Below are positions 44,696 through 54,479 of a stretch of DNA of 64,000 nucleotides, in pieces (position 1 is the stretch's first letter; every line of letters starts with the position of its first letter). A program made the position numbers and the translations under genes. The stretch comes from an uncultured Aquimarina sp. Its GTDB lineage: Bacteria > Bacteroidota > Bacteroidia > Flavobacteriales > Flavobacteriaceae. The stretch is taken from the NCBI GenBank assembly GCA_947500505.1, contig CANMSL010000001.1:124001-188000 (forward strand), given 5' to 3'. The notes below the pieces were generated by a model. That model did not search any database, had not been told where the DNA came from, and saw only the letters and a list, made by a program, of their open reading frames with translations.

Positions 44696-45232
44696 ATGAA
44701 AACAAGAACATTAAGTTTATTTCTTTCCGCAGTAGTACTACTATCTTCCTGTCAGGAAGACGATGACATGAACATGACAGATTCGATGGTTACAGAAGAA
44801 GAAAGTGTAAGAATCATTAATAGTCTATTTGATTTTACAGAGGCTAAGAGTACTGAGGTTTACGACTTACTATCCACCGATATTATTGTTTCGTTCAAAA
44901 TGAACCCAAACGGTTCCATTCAAGATGAAGATTTGGTCGGGTTGGAGGCCATAAGGGGTCAAATTACTTTTCTGTTCGATAACTTTTCGGAAATAAATTA
45001 TCTCGACAGGAGGATAACCCCTGCAAATAACGGAAGAACCGTATTCGCACAATGCATTATCAGCAATGTGCTCGAAGGAAGCGCATCTAGCTTCGAAAAT
45101 GTTCTGATTTATAGATTTGATTTGGATGAAACAGGGGTTATCGACAAATGGGAAGAATACTTAAACCCTGTTACCAACGGTGAGATTTTTGGAATACCCC
45201 TGGGAAGTTGTCAGGAAATATTATGCAATTAG
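44696..45232 (+). CDS. NTF2-like lipoprotein
   Basis: 178 residues from ATG 44696, which begins a lipoprotein signal (LSLFLSAVVLLSSC). An upstream in-frame start would overlap the preceding gene. Residues 35-170 have a SnoaL/NTF2-like pattern: helices, then GQITFLFDNFSEINYLDRRITPANNGRTVFAQ and IDKWEEYLNP. It is likely attached to a membrane facing the periplasm. Substrate unknown. Confidence 0.72.
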   Translation: MKTRTLSLFLSAVVLLSSCQEDDDMNMTDSMVTEEESVRIINSLFDFTEAKSTEVYDLLSTDIIVSFKMNPNGSIQDEDLVGLEAIRGQITFLFDNFSEINYLDRRITPANNGRTVFAQCIISNVLEGSASSFENVLIYRFDLDETGVIDKWEEYLNPVTNGEIFGIPLGSCQEILCN

Positions 45233-45257
45233 AAACCAGTAAACAAAAAATAAAATT

Positions 45258-45653
45258 ATGGATAAAAATGCTAAGAAAACAATACAGGAAGCCTTTCAAC
45301 ATTTTAAGAAAGGCGCATTAGATGGAGAGTGGGACGGTTATTTAAACTATTTCGCTGAAGATGCTTCCTATTGGGGCCCGGTACCCGGAAAATTTTTAGG
45401 AGAAAACAAAGGGAGAGAAAAGATACGTGCATTTTACGAAAGCCAAACGGCCAATGGCGTAAAGCTTAAGGCCGAAGACCCGTTCAATATCATAACCGAG
45501 GGAAAAAAAGTGTTCATAGAGTATCATGAATCCGGTACCGTAGGGGGAAATCCTTTTAAAAACATCGTAGCTCTATCCTACATCGTTGAAGACGGAAAAA
45601 TAATTGACTGTCGTGAGTATTTAGGGGACCTGTCGCCCTTTGTGCCACAATAA
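45258..45653 (+). CDS. SnoaL/NTF2-like protein
   Basis: 131 residues, no signal peptide. FQHFKKGALDGEWDGYLNYFAEDASYWGPVPG, then IRAFYESQTANG and EYHESGTVGG and IIDCREYLGDLSP are characteristic of the ketosteroid isomerase-like SnoaL group. It is in line with two similar genes and the SDR cluster. It may isomerise or hydrate an intermediate of the same pathway. Confidence 0.8.
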   Translation: MDKNAKKTIQEAFQHFKKGALDGEWDGYLNYFAEDASYWGPVPGKFLGENKGREKIRAFYESQTANGVKLKAEDPFNIITEGKKVFIEYHESGTVGGNPFKNIVALSYIVEDGKIIDCREYLGDLSPFVPQ

Positions 45654-45667
45654 TAAATTTCAGCAGA

Positions 45668-46087
45668 ATGAAAACCTCAATAGATAAAAACAATAGCGAT
45701 ATGCTTGCACTTTTTCAGGCACATCTTGATGCGTGGAGCACTCATGGTAAAGACACAAATTTTGAATTTCTACATAAAGATGCCGTTTATGAATTTCCGT
45801 ACGACCCGAATGATAAGATGCGATTCATAAGGGGCAAAAATGCCATAATAGATTTTATAAGAACAATCAGTAAAGGTGCCACGAACTGGAGTTTTGAGAT
45901 AGAGGAAAGTTATCTCGGCCAAGATTCAGGAGTACTTTGGATAGTATTCAACGGCAGTGCCATTTCCAGTAAAGGTTCAAGACCTTACAATCAGAGCTAT
46001 TGCAGTCTTTTAAAAACAAAAGATGATAAAATTATCCTTTACAGGGAATATTGGAATCCCGACAATTTGAGAAAAGCATTTGAATGA
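45668..46087 (+). CDS. SnoaL/NTF2-like protein
   Basis: 139 residues. FQAHLDAWSTHGKDTNFEFLHKDAVYEFPYDP and later ILYREYWNPDNLRKAFE resemble the preceding gene product and the nuclear transport factor 2/ketosteroid isomerase fold. It starts 15 bases after the previous stop. Cytosolic; substrate unknown. Confidence 0.8.
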   Translation: MKTSIDKNNSDMLALFQAHLDAWSTHGKDTNFEFLHKDAVYEFPYDPNDKMRFIRGKNAIIDFIRTISKGATNWSFEIEESYLGQDSGVLWIVFNGSAISSKGSRPYNQSYCSLLKTKDDKIILYREYWNPDNLRKAFE

Positions 46088-46140
46088 TGGCATACAGCCC
46101 AATTTATCACTGCTTTAAAGTAACACTAAAAGTATAAAAC

Positions 46141-46770
46141 ATGAAAATAGGAATCATAGGAGCCGGTAATATCGGAGGGAATCTGGGAAAGCATTTTGCA
46201 AAGGCCGGACATCAAGTCATGTTCAGTTCACGACACCCGGAAAAGTTGAAACATCTGGTCAAAGAGGCAGGAAGTAACTCATCTGCAGGAACCGTTGAAG
46301 AAGCTGCCAAATTCGGCGAAATTATACTTTTGGCCATACCCTTCGGCCAAGTTCCTGCTACTCGCAAAAAAATTGGAAACCTCACTGGGAAAATACTCAT
46401 AGATGCCAATAATTACTATCCTCAACGGGATGGAAATATGCCCGAAAAAGAAATGACTCAGAAGAACCTGCTCGAGAGCGAGTGGACAGAAAGCTACTTT
46501 GATGGAGCTTTGGTATTGAAAGCATTCAATTCAATTTCGTACGTGACCCTTGCCGAAAAGGCGTTTCCGGAAAAGGATGAGGAACGCCTTGCCATCCCCT
46601 ATGCCGGAGGGGATGATGGCTCGATTTCGATTTTTGAACATCTTCTAAACGATATAGGATTTGATGGTGTGCATGTTGGCAGTCTCTCTTTTACGAAAAA
46701 TATGCAGCCAAATGAAAAATTATACGGAACTGAACTTCCTAAAGCCGAGCTTGAAGCCTTCGTAAAATGA
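46141..46770 (+). CDS. NADPH-dependent F420-reductase-like protein
   Basis: 209 residues. The Rossmann motif GIIGAGNIGGNLGKHFAKAG lies at 3-22, followed by FSSRHPEKL, ILLAIPFGQV and GKILIDANNYYPQRDG. This is the F420-dependent NADP oxidoreductase family, which in organisms without F420 is thought to act with other flavin or NAD(P) partners. I see no reason to expect F420 in a flavobacterium. A fragment of a relative occurs at 39486. Confidence 0.85.
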   Translation: MKIGIIGAGNIGGNLGKHFAKAGHQVMFSSRHPEKLKHLVKEAGSNSSAGTVEEAAKFGEIILLAIPFGQVPATRKKIGNLTGKILIDANNYYPQRDGNMPEKEMTQKNLLESEWTESYFDGALVLKAFNSISYVTLAEKAFPEKDEERLAIPYAGGDDGSISIFEHLLNDIGFDGVHVGSLSFTKNMQPNEKLYGTELPKAELEAFVK

Positions 46771-46846
46771 TTATATAGTGCTGAAATTTAGGAATTTGAA
46801 GAAAAAGGATAAGGTAAAATAATCGAAACATATCATAAAATCTATC

Positions 46847-47515
46847 ATGGAAAGTAAACACGTCATCATCGTAGGAGCAGGCCCAGGCATTAGCATGTCA
46901 GTCGCTAAAAAATTCGGTAAAGAAGGTTACGTCGTATCGTTAATCTCACGTTCTGCAAAGAAGCTAGTCCAATATAGTAAAGAACTGAATGAACTAGGAA
47001 TCAGAAATTCAGTTTTTGAGGCTGATAGCGGGAATTTTAAGATGATGGAACATCAAATCAATCTGGCAGTTCTCAAACAGGGAGCACCAAAAATGGTACT
47101 GTATAATGCTTTTAAAGCTTCAGAAGGTACCGCCCTAGAGTATACCACTGAAGACTTTCATACCGATTTCGATATCAATGTAATGGGCGCACTTAGGGTA
47201 GCAAAAATAGTCTTGCCAAATATGACTAATAATGGCGGTGGCAAATTATTATTTACTGGTGGCGGACTTGCCCATTATCCGCAAAAAGAGTACGCTTCTT
47301 TAAGCCTGTCTAAAAGCGGATTGCTGACGTTAGTAAATGTGTTATCCCAAGAAATCAGCTCAGAAAAAGTAAAAGTGGGAACGTTGACCATTATGGGGTT
47401 TGTTGAGAAGGGAACATTCTACGACCCTGATAAAATCGCAAAGGCCTATTGGGATTTGTTCAACAAAAATCCTGAAAACTGGGATGTGGAAACTTTATAT
47501 CAAGAAGAAAATTAA
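46847..47515 (+). CDS. SDR-like protein with altered catalytic motif
   Basis: 222 residues. The N-terminal GAGPGISMSVAKKFGKEG is a Rossmann variant. The position of catalytic YxxxK reads LSLSK (in YASLSLSKSG), so the Tyr is replaced, although Lys is kept. The rest (FTGGGLAHYPQKE; VKVGTLTIMGFV) fits an SDR. Activity could be reduced or shifted toward binding. It precedes the aldehyde dehydrogenase by 50 bases. Confidence 0.8.
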   Translation: MESKHVIIVGAGPGISMSVAKKFGKEGYVVSLISRSAKKLVQYSKELNELGIRNSVFEADSGNFKMMEHQINLAVLKQGAPKMVLYNAFKASEGTALEYTTEDFHTDFDINVMGALRVAKIVLPNMTNNGGGKLLFTGGGLAHYPQKEYASLSLSKSGLLTLVNVLSQEISSEKVKVGTLTIMGFVEKGTFYDPDKIAKAYWDLFNKNPENWDVETLYQEEN

Positions 47516-47565
47516 AGCAATGCTTTAAGTGAATTAAATAATAATTAAAATAAAATAAAAGCAAA

Positions 47566-49059
47566 ATGTCAGAAACAATTGAAAAAACCAATGTAAAAAT
47601 TGAGACAGGAAAAATCTTTATTAACGGTGAATGGAGAGAAAGCAGCTCAGGAGAAATGTTCGAAACTATCAACCCTGCTAATGAGGAGGTAATCACCCAA
47701 GTGGCAAAAGGCACTGCGGAAGATGCCAACGCTGCGATAGCTGCAGCAAGAGAGGCATTTGACAATGGTCCGTGGGGAAAAATGGGCGGAAAGGAACGTA
47801 GTAAAGTTTTACTGCGAATAGCAGATAAGATAGACGAACATGCCGATGAACTCATTATGCGGGAAAGCATGGATGCCGGTAAGCTCAAAAGAGATGTTAC
47901 TAACGTTGATGTCCCTCACATCGCAAATATGTTTCGTTACTATGCAGGCTGGACTACTAAAATTGACGGCTCGGTTAAAGAGCCAGAAGGAGTGCTGGGT
48001 GAAAACTTATTGGGTTATACCAGACAGGAACCCTTGGGAATCGTTACAGGAATTTCCCCTTATAATTTCCCATTAATCCTATCGGTAAGTAAAATAGCAC
48101 CCGCCTTGGCAGCCGGTAACTGTTTTATTCATAAGCCAGCTTCATTAACACCGTTAAGTGCCATTACTCTCGCAAAGATTATGCAAGAAGCAGGTGTCCC
48201 TAATGGCGCATATAATTTGGTGACAGGACCAGGGGGTGCAGTAGGTGGAACCTTTGTAAAACATCCTGACGTCAACAAAATAGCAATAACAGGTAGCACC
48301 GAGACAGGAATCCGTATTGCAAAAGATGCTGCAGATACAATGAAACACTTAACTATGGAACTTGGTGGTAAATCGCCTAATATCATATTTGAAGATGCTC
48401 ATTTGGATGAGGCTGCCCGTATTGCCGCTATGGGAATTTTCTGGAACAAAGGCGAGGTGTGTGTCGCAGGTGCAAGAATTCTGGTTCAAGAATCGGTTTA
48501 CCATAAATTTCTGGAAAAATTAATAGAAGCAACAAGCAAATTGAAGGTTGGCGACCCTATGGATGAGACTTCTGATTTAGGCCCGATGGCCGGAAAAGCA
48601 GAGTTTGAAAAAGTCCTAAAGTATATAGACATTGCTAAAAATCAAGATAAAGCTGATTTAGTTTATGGTGGTGAGCCTGCACCAGTCAATGGCAAAGGAT
48701 ACTATGTTACGCCTACCATTTTTGCTAACGCAAATAATCAGATGCGATTCGTGAGAGAAGAAATTTTTGGCCCAGTAGTTCCAGTGATTCCATTCAAAGA
48801 TTTCGATGAGGCTATTAAAATCGCAAACGATACACCTTTTGGATTGGCCGCTGGAGTTCAGACCAGAGATACGGCCAAAGCTATAAGAGCCGCTAACCTT
48901 ATAAAAGCAGGAACAATCTGGCTAAATACTTGGCACGAATACGACCCTAATATGCCATTCGGTGGTTACAAAATGTCCGGTTACGGAAGAGAACAAGGCA
49001 AGGAAGCCTTTGAGGCCTATACGCAAACAAAGAGTATATGGGTAGGTCTAGGAAAGTAA
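47566..49059 (+). CDS. NAD(P)-dependent aldehyde dehydrogenase
   Basis: 497 residues, full length. The oxyanion Asn is in ISPYNFPL near 164, the general base Glu in MELGGKSPN near 266, and the catalytic Cys in NKGEVCVAGARI near 300. Broad-specificity aldehyde dehydrogenases of the phenylacetaldehyde/betaine aldehyde type look like this. Within the SDR cluster it could oxidise an aldehyde formed by alcohol dehydrogenation. Confidence 0.94.
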   Translation: MSETIEKTNVKIETGKIFINGEWRESSSGEMFETINPANEEVITQVAKGTAEDANAAIAAAREAFDNGPWGKMGGKERSKVLLRIADKIDEHADELIMRESMDAGKLKRDVTNVDVPHIANMFRYYAGWTTKIDGSVKEPEGVLGENLLGYTRQEPLGIVTGISPYNFPLILSVSKIAPALAAGNCFIHKPASLTPLSAITLAKIMQEAGVPNGAYNLVTGPGGAVGGTFVKHPDVNKIAITGSTETGIRIAKDAADTMKHLTMELGGKSPNIIFEDAHLDEAARIAAMGIFWNKGEVCVAGARILVQESVYHKFLEKLIEATSKLKVGDPMDETSDLGPMAGKAEFEKVLKYIDIAKNQDKADLVYGGEPAPVNGKGYYVTPTIFANANNQMRFVREEIFGPVVPVIPFKDFDEAIKIANDTPFGLAAGVQTRDTAKAIRAANLIKAGTIWLNTWHEYDPNMPFGGYKMSGYGREQGKEAFEAYTQTKSIWVGLGK

Positions 49060-49093
49060 AAAGCGTCTGCAAAAAATCATTTAAATAACAATT

Positions 49094-49825
49094 ATGAAAT
49101 TAAAAAATAAAGTGGCAATTATTACCGGAGCTACCGGTGGAATTGGTGCAGCTACAGCAAAAATGCTTAGCAAAAAGGGAGTAAAACTAGTACTGACAGG
49201 GCGCTCTGAAGAAAAACTTAAGAAGCTCGCCGATGAACTTGACAATGCGGTTATTATGGCAGGAGACATAACCGACCCGCACTTGCCTGAAAAGCTCATA
49301 AATCTGGCATTAGATACGTATGGGCAGTTAGATATCCTGTTTAACAATGCAGGCCTAATGGAAGTATCCTCTATAGAAGAAGCCAATATAGAAAAGATGT
49401 GCCTTATGATTCGTGTAAACTTCGAGGCTTTGGTGCGTATGGGATATACGGCTATGAAGCATTTTGTTACTCAAAACAGTGGTTTTCTTCTTAATACTTC
49501 AAGTATTGCCGGTACCAAAACAGCTGCAACTATGGGAGCTTATAGCGGAACCAAGTTTGCGGTGGAAGCTTTTACAGATGGCATAAGACAAGATGTTAGT
49601 GAAAAAAATGCAAATGGTGCCACCATTGGTGTTAGTTGTATTGCGCCAGGCACGGTAAACACAGGACTGTTCGATAGTTGGGATGAAAAAAAACGGGACT
49701 ATGTACATAGTGGTGGAGCGCTAGACCCTGAAGATATTGCCAGAACAGTCCTGTTCATATTGGAACAACCCGAGCAGGTGACAATACCACGTATCAGTGT
49801 TTTTCCATTGGCAAGCCCGATATAA
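49094..49825 (+). CDS. SDR family oxidoreductase
   Basis: 243 residues. TGATGGIG near 13, NNAGLM near 86, catalytic YSGTK near 151. It is strongly similar in layout to the next SDR (SCIAPGTVNTGLFDSWD vs. EAGTVDTGLYNDWD), and both end in a PxFP-type tail. The pair looks like a tandem duplication. Confidence 0.92.
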   Translation: MKLKNKVAIITGATGGIGAATAKMLSKKGVKLVLTGRSEEKLKKLADELDNAVIMAGDITDPHLPEKLINLALDTYGQLDILFNNAGLMEVSSIEEANIEKMCLMIRVNFEALVRMGYTAMKHFVTQNSGFLLNTSSIAGTKTAATMGAYSGTKFAVEAFTDGIRQDVSEKNANGATIGVSCIAPGTVNTGLFDSWDEKKRDYVHSGGALDPEDIARTVLFILEQPEQVTIPRISVFPLASPI

Positions 49826-49887
49826 TAATCAATAAAAAGATTTTAATCAACCCGTTGTTTAATTAAAGTACAAAATATGAAGAACAC

Positions 49888-49922
49888 TTTGGCATCAATC
49901 AACTCAGTTTAGCAATGCCAAA
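49888..49922. repeat. Inverted repeat between tandem SDR genes
   Basis: TTTGGCAT and ATGCCAAA form an 8-bp inverted repeat around a 19-nt spacer in the 161-base gap between the two related SDR genes. It could be an operator or hairpin. The same gap contains an 11-codon frame starting ATG at 49877. Confidence 0.35.
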
Positions 49923-49986
49923 CTAATGCCTTTTAAGAATATCGTATCGATGAAAAATTTAACTATTCTAACCAGATTTAAAAAAT

Positions 49987-50712
49987 ATGAAACTCAAAGA
50001 CAAAGTAATGATTATCACCGGTGCAGCCGGTGGAATAGGTTCGGCCACGGCCAAACTACTAAACAAGGCGGGTGTTAAACTCGTTTTAACAGATTTGGAC
50101 GAAACGAAATTGCAAAAATTAGCAGACTCACTAGAGAACGCGGTCATACATCCTGGGGATATTACAAAAAAGGAAACTGCAAAACAGTTGATTAATAAAG
50201 CGATAGAAAGCTTTGGACAATTGGACATGGTTTTCAACAACGCCGGAATCATGATAGAAACCGATATTGAAAATGCGGATGTAGACAAACTGGACTTAAT
50301 GATTCAAATCAATTTTCAAGCTGTGGTGCGTCTATCCTATGCAGCCCTAAAACACTTTTACAAAACGGGAAGGGGTTTTGTATTGAACATGTCAAGTTTT
50401 GCGGGCGTTAAACCCTCCGCATCTTTTGCCGCCTATAGCGGTAGCAAGTTTGCCATAGAGGCCTTTACGGACAGTATCAGGATGGAATTGGCACGTTACG
50501 GGGATAAAAATATCGGTATTGCTGTCATTGAAGCTGGAACGGTAGATACTGGATTATACAATGATTGGGATGCTGACAAAAGGGATTATGTGTATTCTGG
50601 TGGTGCCTTACAACCAGAAGATATCGCAAGATGTGCCAAATTCATTTTAGAACAACCCGACCACATGCGAGTGGAGCGCATATTGGCAATCCCTAAAAAA
50701 TTTCCAGTATAA
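49987..50712 (+). CDS. SDR family oxidoreductase, tandem paralog
   Basis: 241 residues. TGAAGGIG near 13, NNAGIM near 85, catalytic YSGSK near 150. It parallels the SDR at 49094 throughout, including RDYVYSGGALQPEDIAR vs. RDYVHSGGALDPEDIAR. Duplicated enzymes may have diverged in substrate. It is followed 17 bases later by the NDH-2-like gene. Confidence 0.92.
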   Translation: MKLKDKVMIITGAAGGIGSATAKLLNKAGVKLVLTDLDETKLQKLADSLENAVIHPGDITKKETAKQLINKAIESFGQLDMVFNNAGIMIETDIENADVDKLDLMIQINFQAVVRLSYAALKHFYKTGRGFVLNMSSFAGVKPSASFAAYSGSKFAIEAFTDSIRMELARYGDKNIGIAVIEAGTVDTGLYNDWDADKRDYVYSGGALQPEDIARCAKFILEQPDHMRVERILAIPKKFPV

Positions 50713-50729
50713 TCATCATATATAGAAAC

Positions 50730-52121
50730 ATGGAAAACCAGGAATTATACAAAGATTATGGGCTTAACATACCAGAAGTGACTTCAAATATAAAGCGTAT
50801 CGTAGTTATCGGTGGTGGTTTTGGTGGTATTAACTTGATTAAAAAACTTCCAAAAGATAAATTTCAGATTGTACTCTTTGATAAGCACAACTATCATACG
50901 TTCGTTCCCCTGCTTTATCAAGTGGCAACGTGCGCATTGGAAGCCCCTTCCATCGCAGATGCTACCCGAGGTATGTTCCATAAACGTTCTGACGTATTCT
51001 TTCGTTCGATAAAAGTCTTAAAAATCGATGCTAATGCTCAAGAGGTAAAGACCCAACTGGGGAACTTATTTTATGACTACCTCGTAATCGCCACAGGTTC
51101 CAAACCCAATTTTTTTGGGAGCAAGAATATCAAAAAATATGCCTTTCCTCTTAAAACATTGCCACAAGCCGTGGCTATAAGAAGTAGGGTACTACAAAAT
51201 CTAGAGAAAGCCACATTTAGTACTTCCAAAGAAGAAAAAAAACGGCTCATGAGTTTTGTAATCGTTGGTGGTGGCCCTACTGGTGTCGAAGTTGCCGGTG
51301 CAATAGCAGAATTACGTCGATGCATTTTGCCAAAGGATTATAAAGACCTTGATTTTAAAATGATGAAAATCAAAATTATTGAAGGTAATGAAAGGCTATT
51401 AAAATCAATGACAGAGAAAGCCAGTGATAATGCTTTGAAAACACTGAAAAAAATGGGGGTGGAAATTCACTTCCACACGTTGGTATCCGATTTTGATGGA
51501 AAAACCATTAGCTATAAAAATAATGATGATAGGGAACCCTGTGGAATGTTAATCTGGGGCGCAGGAGTGTCCGGAATTTTGATAGAAGGCCTAAAGGAGG
51601 AAAGTACTGCCCACAACTTATACAAAGTTGACAAACACTGTTTGATAAGTGGTTATAAAAATATATTCGCTATTGGTGACGTTGCCTGGTTTCAGGACGA
51701 ACGCTATGAAAAAGGGCTACCAGGAGTAGCACAGACTGCTATACAACAAGGAGCGTATCTGGCAAAAATGCTTGGAAAAATTTCACAAGATACAGTGACA
51801 CAAACTTTAGAAGAAAAAATCTTTAGATATCCCCCTTTTCAGTATAAAGACAAGGGCAGCTTAGCCACGATTGGTAGAAATAAAGCCGTTGCCGACCTAC
51901 CCAAGAATATTCATTTGTCAGGTTTTCCTGCGTGGTTTATTTGGGTGGGCGTGCATTTATATGCGTTGAATAGTTTACGGAATCGATTAACTACTTTTTT
52001 AAGTTGGAGCCTCAATTATTTTAAATACGAAAATAAAGTCCGCCTTATTATCACACCAAATATAGAGGAAGGAAATATATTGGAAAAAGAATTTATGTCC
52101 ACAAACGAAACAGGAATTTAA
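50730..52121 (+). CDS. NDH-2-like NAD(P)/FAD-dependent oxidoreductase
   Basis: 463 residues. VVIGGGFGGINLIKKL at residues 26-41 is the FAD motif, followed by the type II NADH dehydrogenase signature HNYHTFVPLLYQVAT near 55. VIVGGGPTGVEVAGAIAEL near 176 is the NAD(P) site. LGVHLYALNSLRNRL-like C-terminal helices attach to the membrane. It would pass electrons from NADH to quinone without pumping protons, helping reoxidise NADH made by the SDR and aldehyde dehydrogenase steps. Confidence 0.9.
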   Translation: MENQELYKDYGLNIPEVTSNIKRIVVIGGGFGGINLIKKLPKDKFQIVLFDKHNYHTFVPLLYQVATCALEAPSIADATRGMFHKRSDVFFRSIKVLKIDANAQEVKTQLGNLFYDYLVIATGSKPNFFGSKNIKKYAFPLKTLPQAVAIRSRVLQNLEKATFSTSKEEKKRLMSFVIVGGGPTGVEVAGAIAELRRCILPKDYKDLDFKMMKIKIIEGNERLLKSMTEKASDNALKTLKKMGVEIHFHTLVSDFDGKTISYKNNDDREPCGMLIWGAGVSGILIEGLKEESTAHNLYKVDKHCLISGYKNIFAIGDVAWFQDERYEKGLPGVAQTAIQQGAYLAKMLGKISQDTVTQTLEEKIFRYPPFQYKDKGSLATIGRNKAVADLPKNIHLSGFPAWFIWVGVHLYALNSLRNRLTTFLSWSLNYFKYENKVRLIITPNIEEGNILEKEFMSTNETGI

Positions 52122-52137
52122 AAGACCACCATTATCA

Positions 52138-53313
52138 ATGAAAAAGAAAAACACACTTATATTATTCATCCTGATGCTAGGCAATTTTGCCATAGGTACT
52201 GGAACACTTATTTTTCCTGGGATATTATTTCCCCTATCAGAAGATTTAGGAATCTCTTTTTCCGAAGCAGGTCAATTGGTAACATTTTATGCACTTACCT
52301 ATGCTATTGCATCACCTGTAATTGCTGTTCTGGCACAAAAGATAGATAAGAAAACCATGTTAGTGGTTTCTTCGATTTTCTTGGTCGTCGGTTATGGCAC
52401 CAGTGTACTTGCAAGCACCTATACTTTTGTAGTTGTAGGACAAATGATAGCAGCCTTTGGTGCATCTGTGTTTACACCTACGTCATCCTTAGTAGCTGTT
52501 AAGATTAGTGACGAGAAAAACAGGACAAAAGCAATCGGTTTTGTATTTGCAGGATTTAGCTTGGGAACGGCTATCGGTCTACCCGTAGGTTCTTATTTAG
52601 GAGAGCACATGGGTTGGCAATACGCCCTGGGCTTTATCTTGCTTTGCGCCTTGATTTCTTTGTTTTTAGTTCTCTTTACAGTTCCTAAAGGCATTTATGG
52701 CGAACCTTTCAATAGCTCAGCCTTCAAAGAACTTTTAAAAAGAAAAGCGGTCTCATTCAGTCTACTGACTACTGTCTTACAAATGACTGTTCAAATGACG
52801 GTCTTTACCTTCATTGCCCTTTTGCTGAATCACTACGCGAGTATTCCTTCAACAGACATTCCTTTATACCTGGCAATTTTTGGGGTATCTGCTTTTATAG
52901 GTACGTTTTTAGGTTCTTCATTGGCCGATAAAGTTGGCCCTCGAAAAGTAATTGTTACGGCATTGATAGGTCTGGGTCTTGCCATGCTTTCCCTGAACAT
53001 CTCAGGAGGATTTATAATAGCCGTAATCCTAATACTCGTTATTTGGGGCATTATGGGCTTTGCCTTTCATCCACCTTTACAGGCACACTTGGTAAATCTT
53101 GCACCAAAAAGTTCCAGTATCGTTTTAGCACTGAACGCCTCGGCAATATATGCCGGTTCTGCCCTAGGTTCTTTTAATGGAAGCCAAATCATTACCTTTT
53201 TAGAGGTCCCTTACTTAACATACCTGGGTTGTGCTCTTGCTTTTATTGCTAGTGCCATATTCTATTTCACGAACAAGCGAAAATCCTTACCAACAATAAA
53301 ATCTAATATATGA
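52138..53313 (+). CDS. MFS transporter (AraJ-like exporter)
   Basis: 391 residues with 12 membrane helices. The start FILMLGNFAIGTGTLIFPGILFPLSEDLGIS and the loop between helices 2 and 3 (AQKIDKKTMLVVS) are typical of the arabinose-efflux subfamily of the major facilitator superfamily. The stop overlaps the start of the RND adaptor by four bases, so the MFS carrier is probably translated with the pump. Confidence 0.92.
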   Translation: MKKKNTLILFILMLGNFAIGTGTLIFPGILFPLSEDLGISFSEAGQLVTFYALTYAIASPVIAVLAQKIDKKTMLVVSSIFLVVGYGTSVLASTYTFVVVGQMIAAFGASVFTPTSSLVAVKISDEKNRTKAIGFVFAGFSLGTAIGLPVGSYLGEHMGWQYALGFILLCALISLFLVLFTVPKGIYGEPFNSSAFKELLKRKAVSFSLLTTVLQMTVQMTVFTFIALLLNHYASIPSTDIPLYLAIFGVSAFIGTFLGSSLADKVGPRKVIVTALIGLGLAMLSLNISGGFIIAVILILVIWGIMGFAFHPPLQAHLVNLAPKSSSIVLALNASAIYAGSALGSFNGSQIITFLEVPYLTYLGCALAFIASAIFYFTNKRKSLPTIKSNI

Positions 53314-54476
53314 AAATCGTACCACTTAAAAATTATTCTATGCTCGTTGTAATCCTGGTAGCAGTATTGGTTACAGGATGTAGCGAAAAAAAGGAAAAAG
53401 AAACAGCTCTTCTCACCGTGAAAGTTTCGAAGCCTATTACAAAAAAAATAATCCAATGGGACGAGTATACAGGGCGTTTTGAAGCCCCACAACGTGTTGA
53501 AGTCCGTGCTAGGATTAGCGGATATGTAGAAAAAGTACATTTTACCGATGGACAAACGGTTAAAAAGGGAGATGTTTTATACACCATAGACCAGCGACCT
53601 TTTACAATTGCCCTAAAAGAAGCGAGAGCCGCATATAATCAGTCACTTGCGGAGTACAAACAAGCGCAGGAAAATTTTAAACGCGTAGAAAGTCTAAAAG
53701 AATCTGGGGCGGTATCCATTGAAGAGTATGACAGAAGAAAGCAGGCGATGATTGGTGGGCAGGCACGTTCTGAAGTTGCCCTGGCAGCCATAGACAGAGC
53801 GAAACTTAACTTGAGCTTTAGCAAGGTCAGTGCACCGATTACAGGAAGAATAAGTAGAGATTTAGTCAATGCAGGAAACCTTGTTGATGGTGGTAGTTCA
53901 GGAGGTACATTGCTCACCACAATAGTTTCTATAGATCCTATTTACTTTTATTTTGAAGGAAGCGAAGCCGATTTCCTAAAATATGCCCAACTCAACAGAG
54001 AAGGCAAACGCGGTGGGTCTAGGGACACCCCAAATCCTGTAAAGGTCAGATTGCTCAACGAAGATGAATTCATCCATAAAGGCAAAATGAATTTTGTGGA
54101 CAATGAAATAAGCAGAAGCACAGGAACCATTCAGGGCCGGGCCGTGTTTGATAATTCGGACAATGTGCTGGAACCGGGTATGTTCGGTAGAGCAAGATTA
54201 TTAGGTAGTGCCGAATATGAGGCTATTTTGGTACCCGATAAACTTATCGCAACTAATCAAACCGTCAAATTTGTCTATGTGGTGAATAAAGATGCTATAG
54301 TAAAGGCCGTTCCCGTAGATTTAGGTGAACTGTATGCAAAGAGGTATAGAATTATTAAAAGCGGACTGACAGGAAAAGAAATGATTCTTCTTGACAATAC
54401 CCAAAAAGTACAGGCTGAAATGAAAGTCTCACCGGTAGAGGAAAAGTTGGTTTTCAACAAATCTGAAAAAAAATAG
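53310..54476 (+). CDS. RND efflux periplasmic adaptor (HlyD/AcrA type)
   Basis: 388 residues. A lipobox (VTGC, near residue 25) is present. The barrel-sandwich parts (VEVRARISGYVEKVHFTDGQTVKKGD near 62 and KVSAPITGRISRDLVNAGNLV near 172) flank a coiled-coil hairpin, and the permease-binding beta domains follow. An alternative start at 53340 would shorten the leader. Partner permease starts three bases after its stop. Confidence 0.94.
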   Translation: MKIVPLKNYSMLVVILVAVLVTGCSEKKEKETALLTVKVSKPITKKIIQWDEYTGRFEAPQRVEVRARISGYVEKVHFTDGQTVKKGDVLYTIDQRPFTIALKEARAAYNQSLAEYKQAQENFKRVESLKESGAVSIEEYDRRKQAMIGGQARSEVALAAIDRAKLNLSFSKVSAPITGRISRDLVNAGNLVDGGSSGGTLLTTIVSIDPIYFYFEGSEADFLKYAQLNREGKRGGSRDTPNPVKVRLLNEDEFIHKGKMNFVDNEISRSTGTIQGRAVFDNSDNVLEPGMFGRARLLGSAEYEAILVPDKLIATNQTVKFVYVVNKDAIVKAVPVDLGELYAKRYRIIKSGLTGKEMILLDNTQKVQAEMKVSPVEEKLVFNKSEKK

Positions 54477-54479
54477 GAT

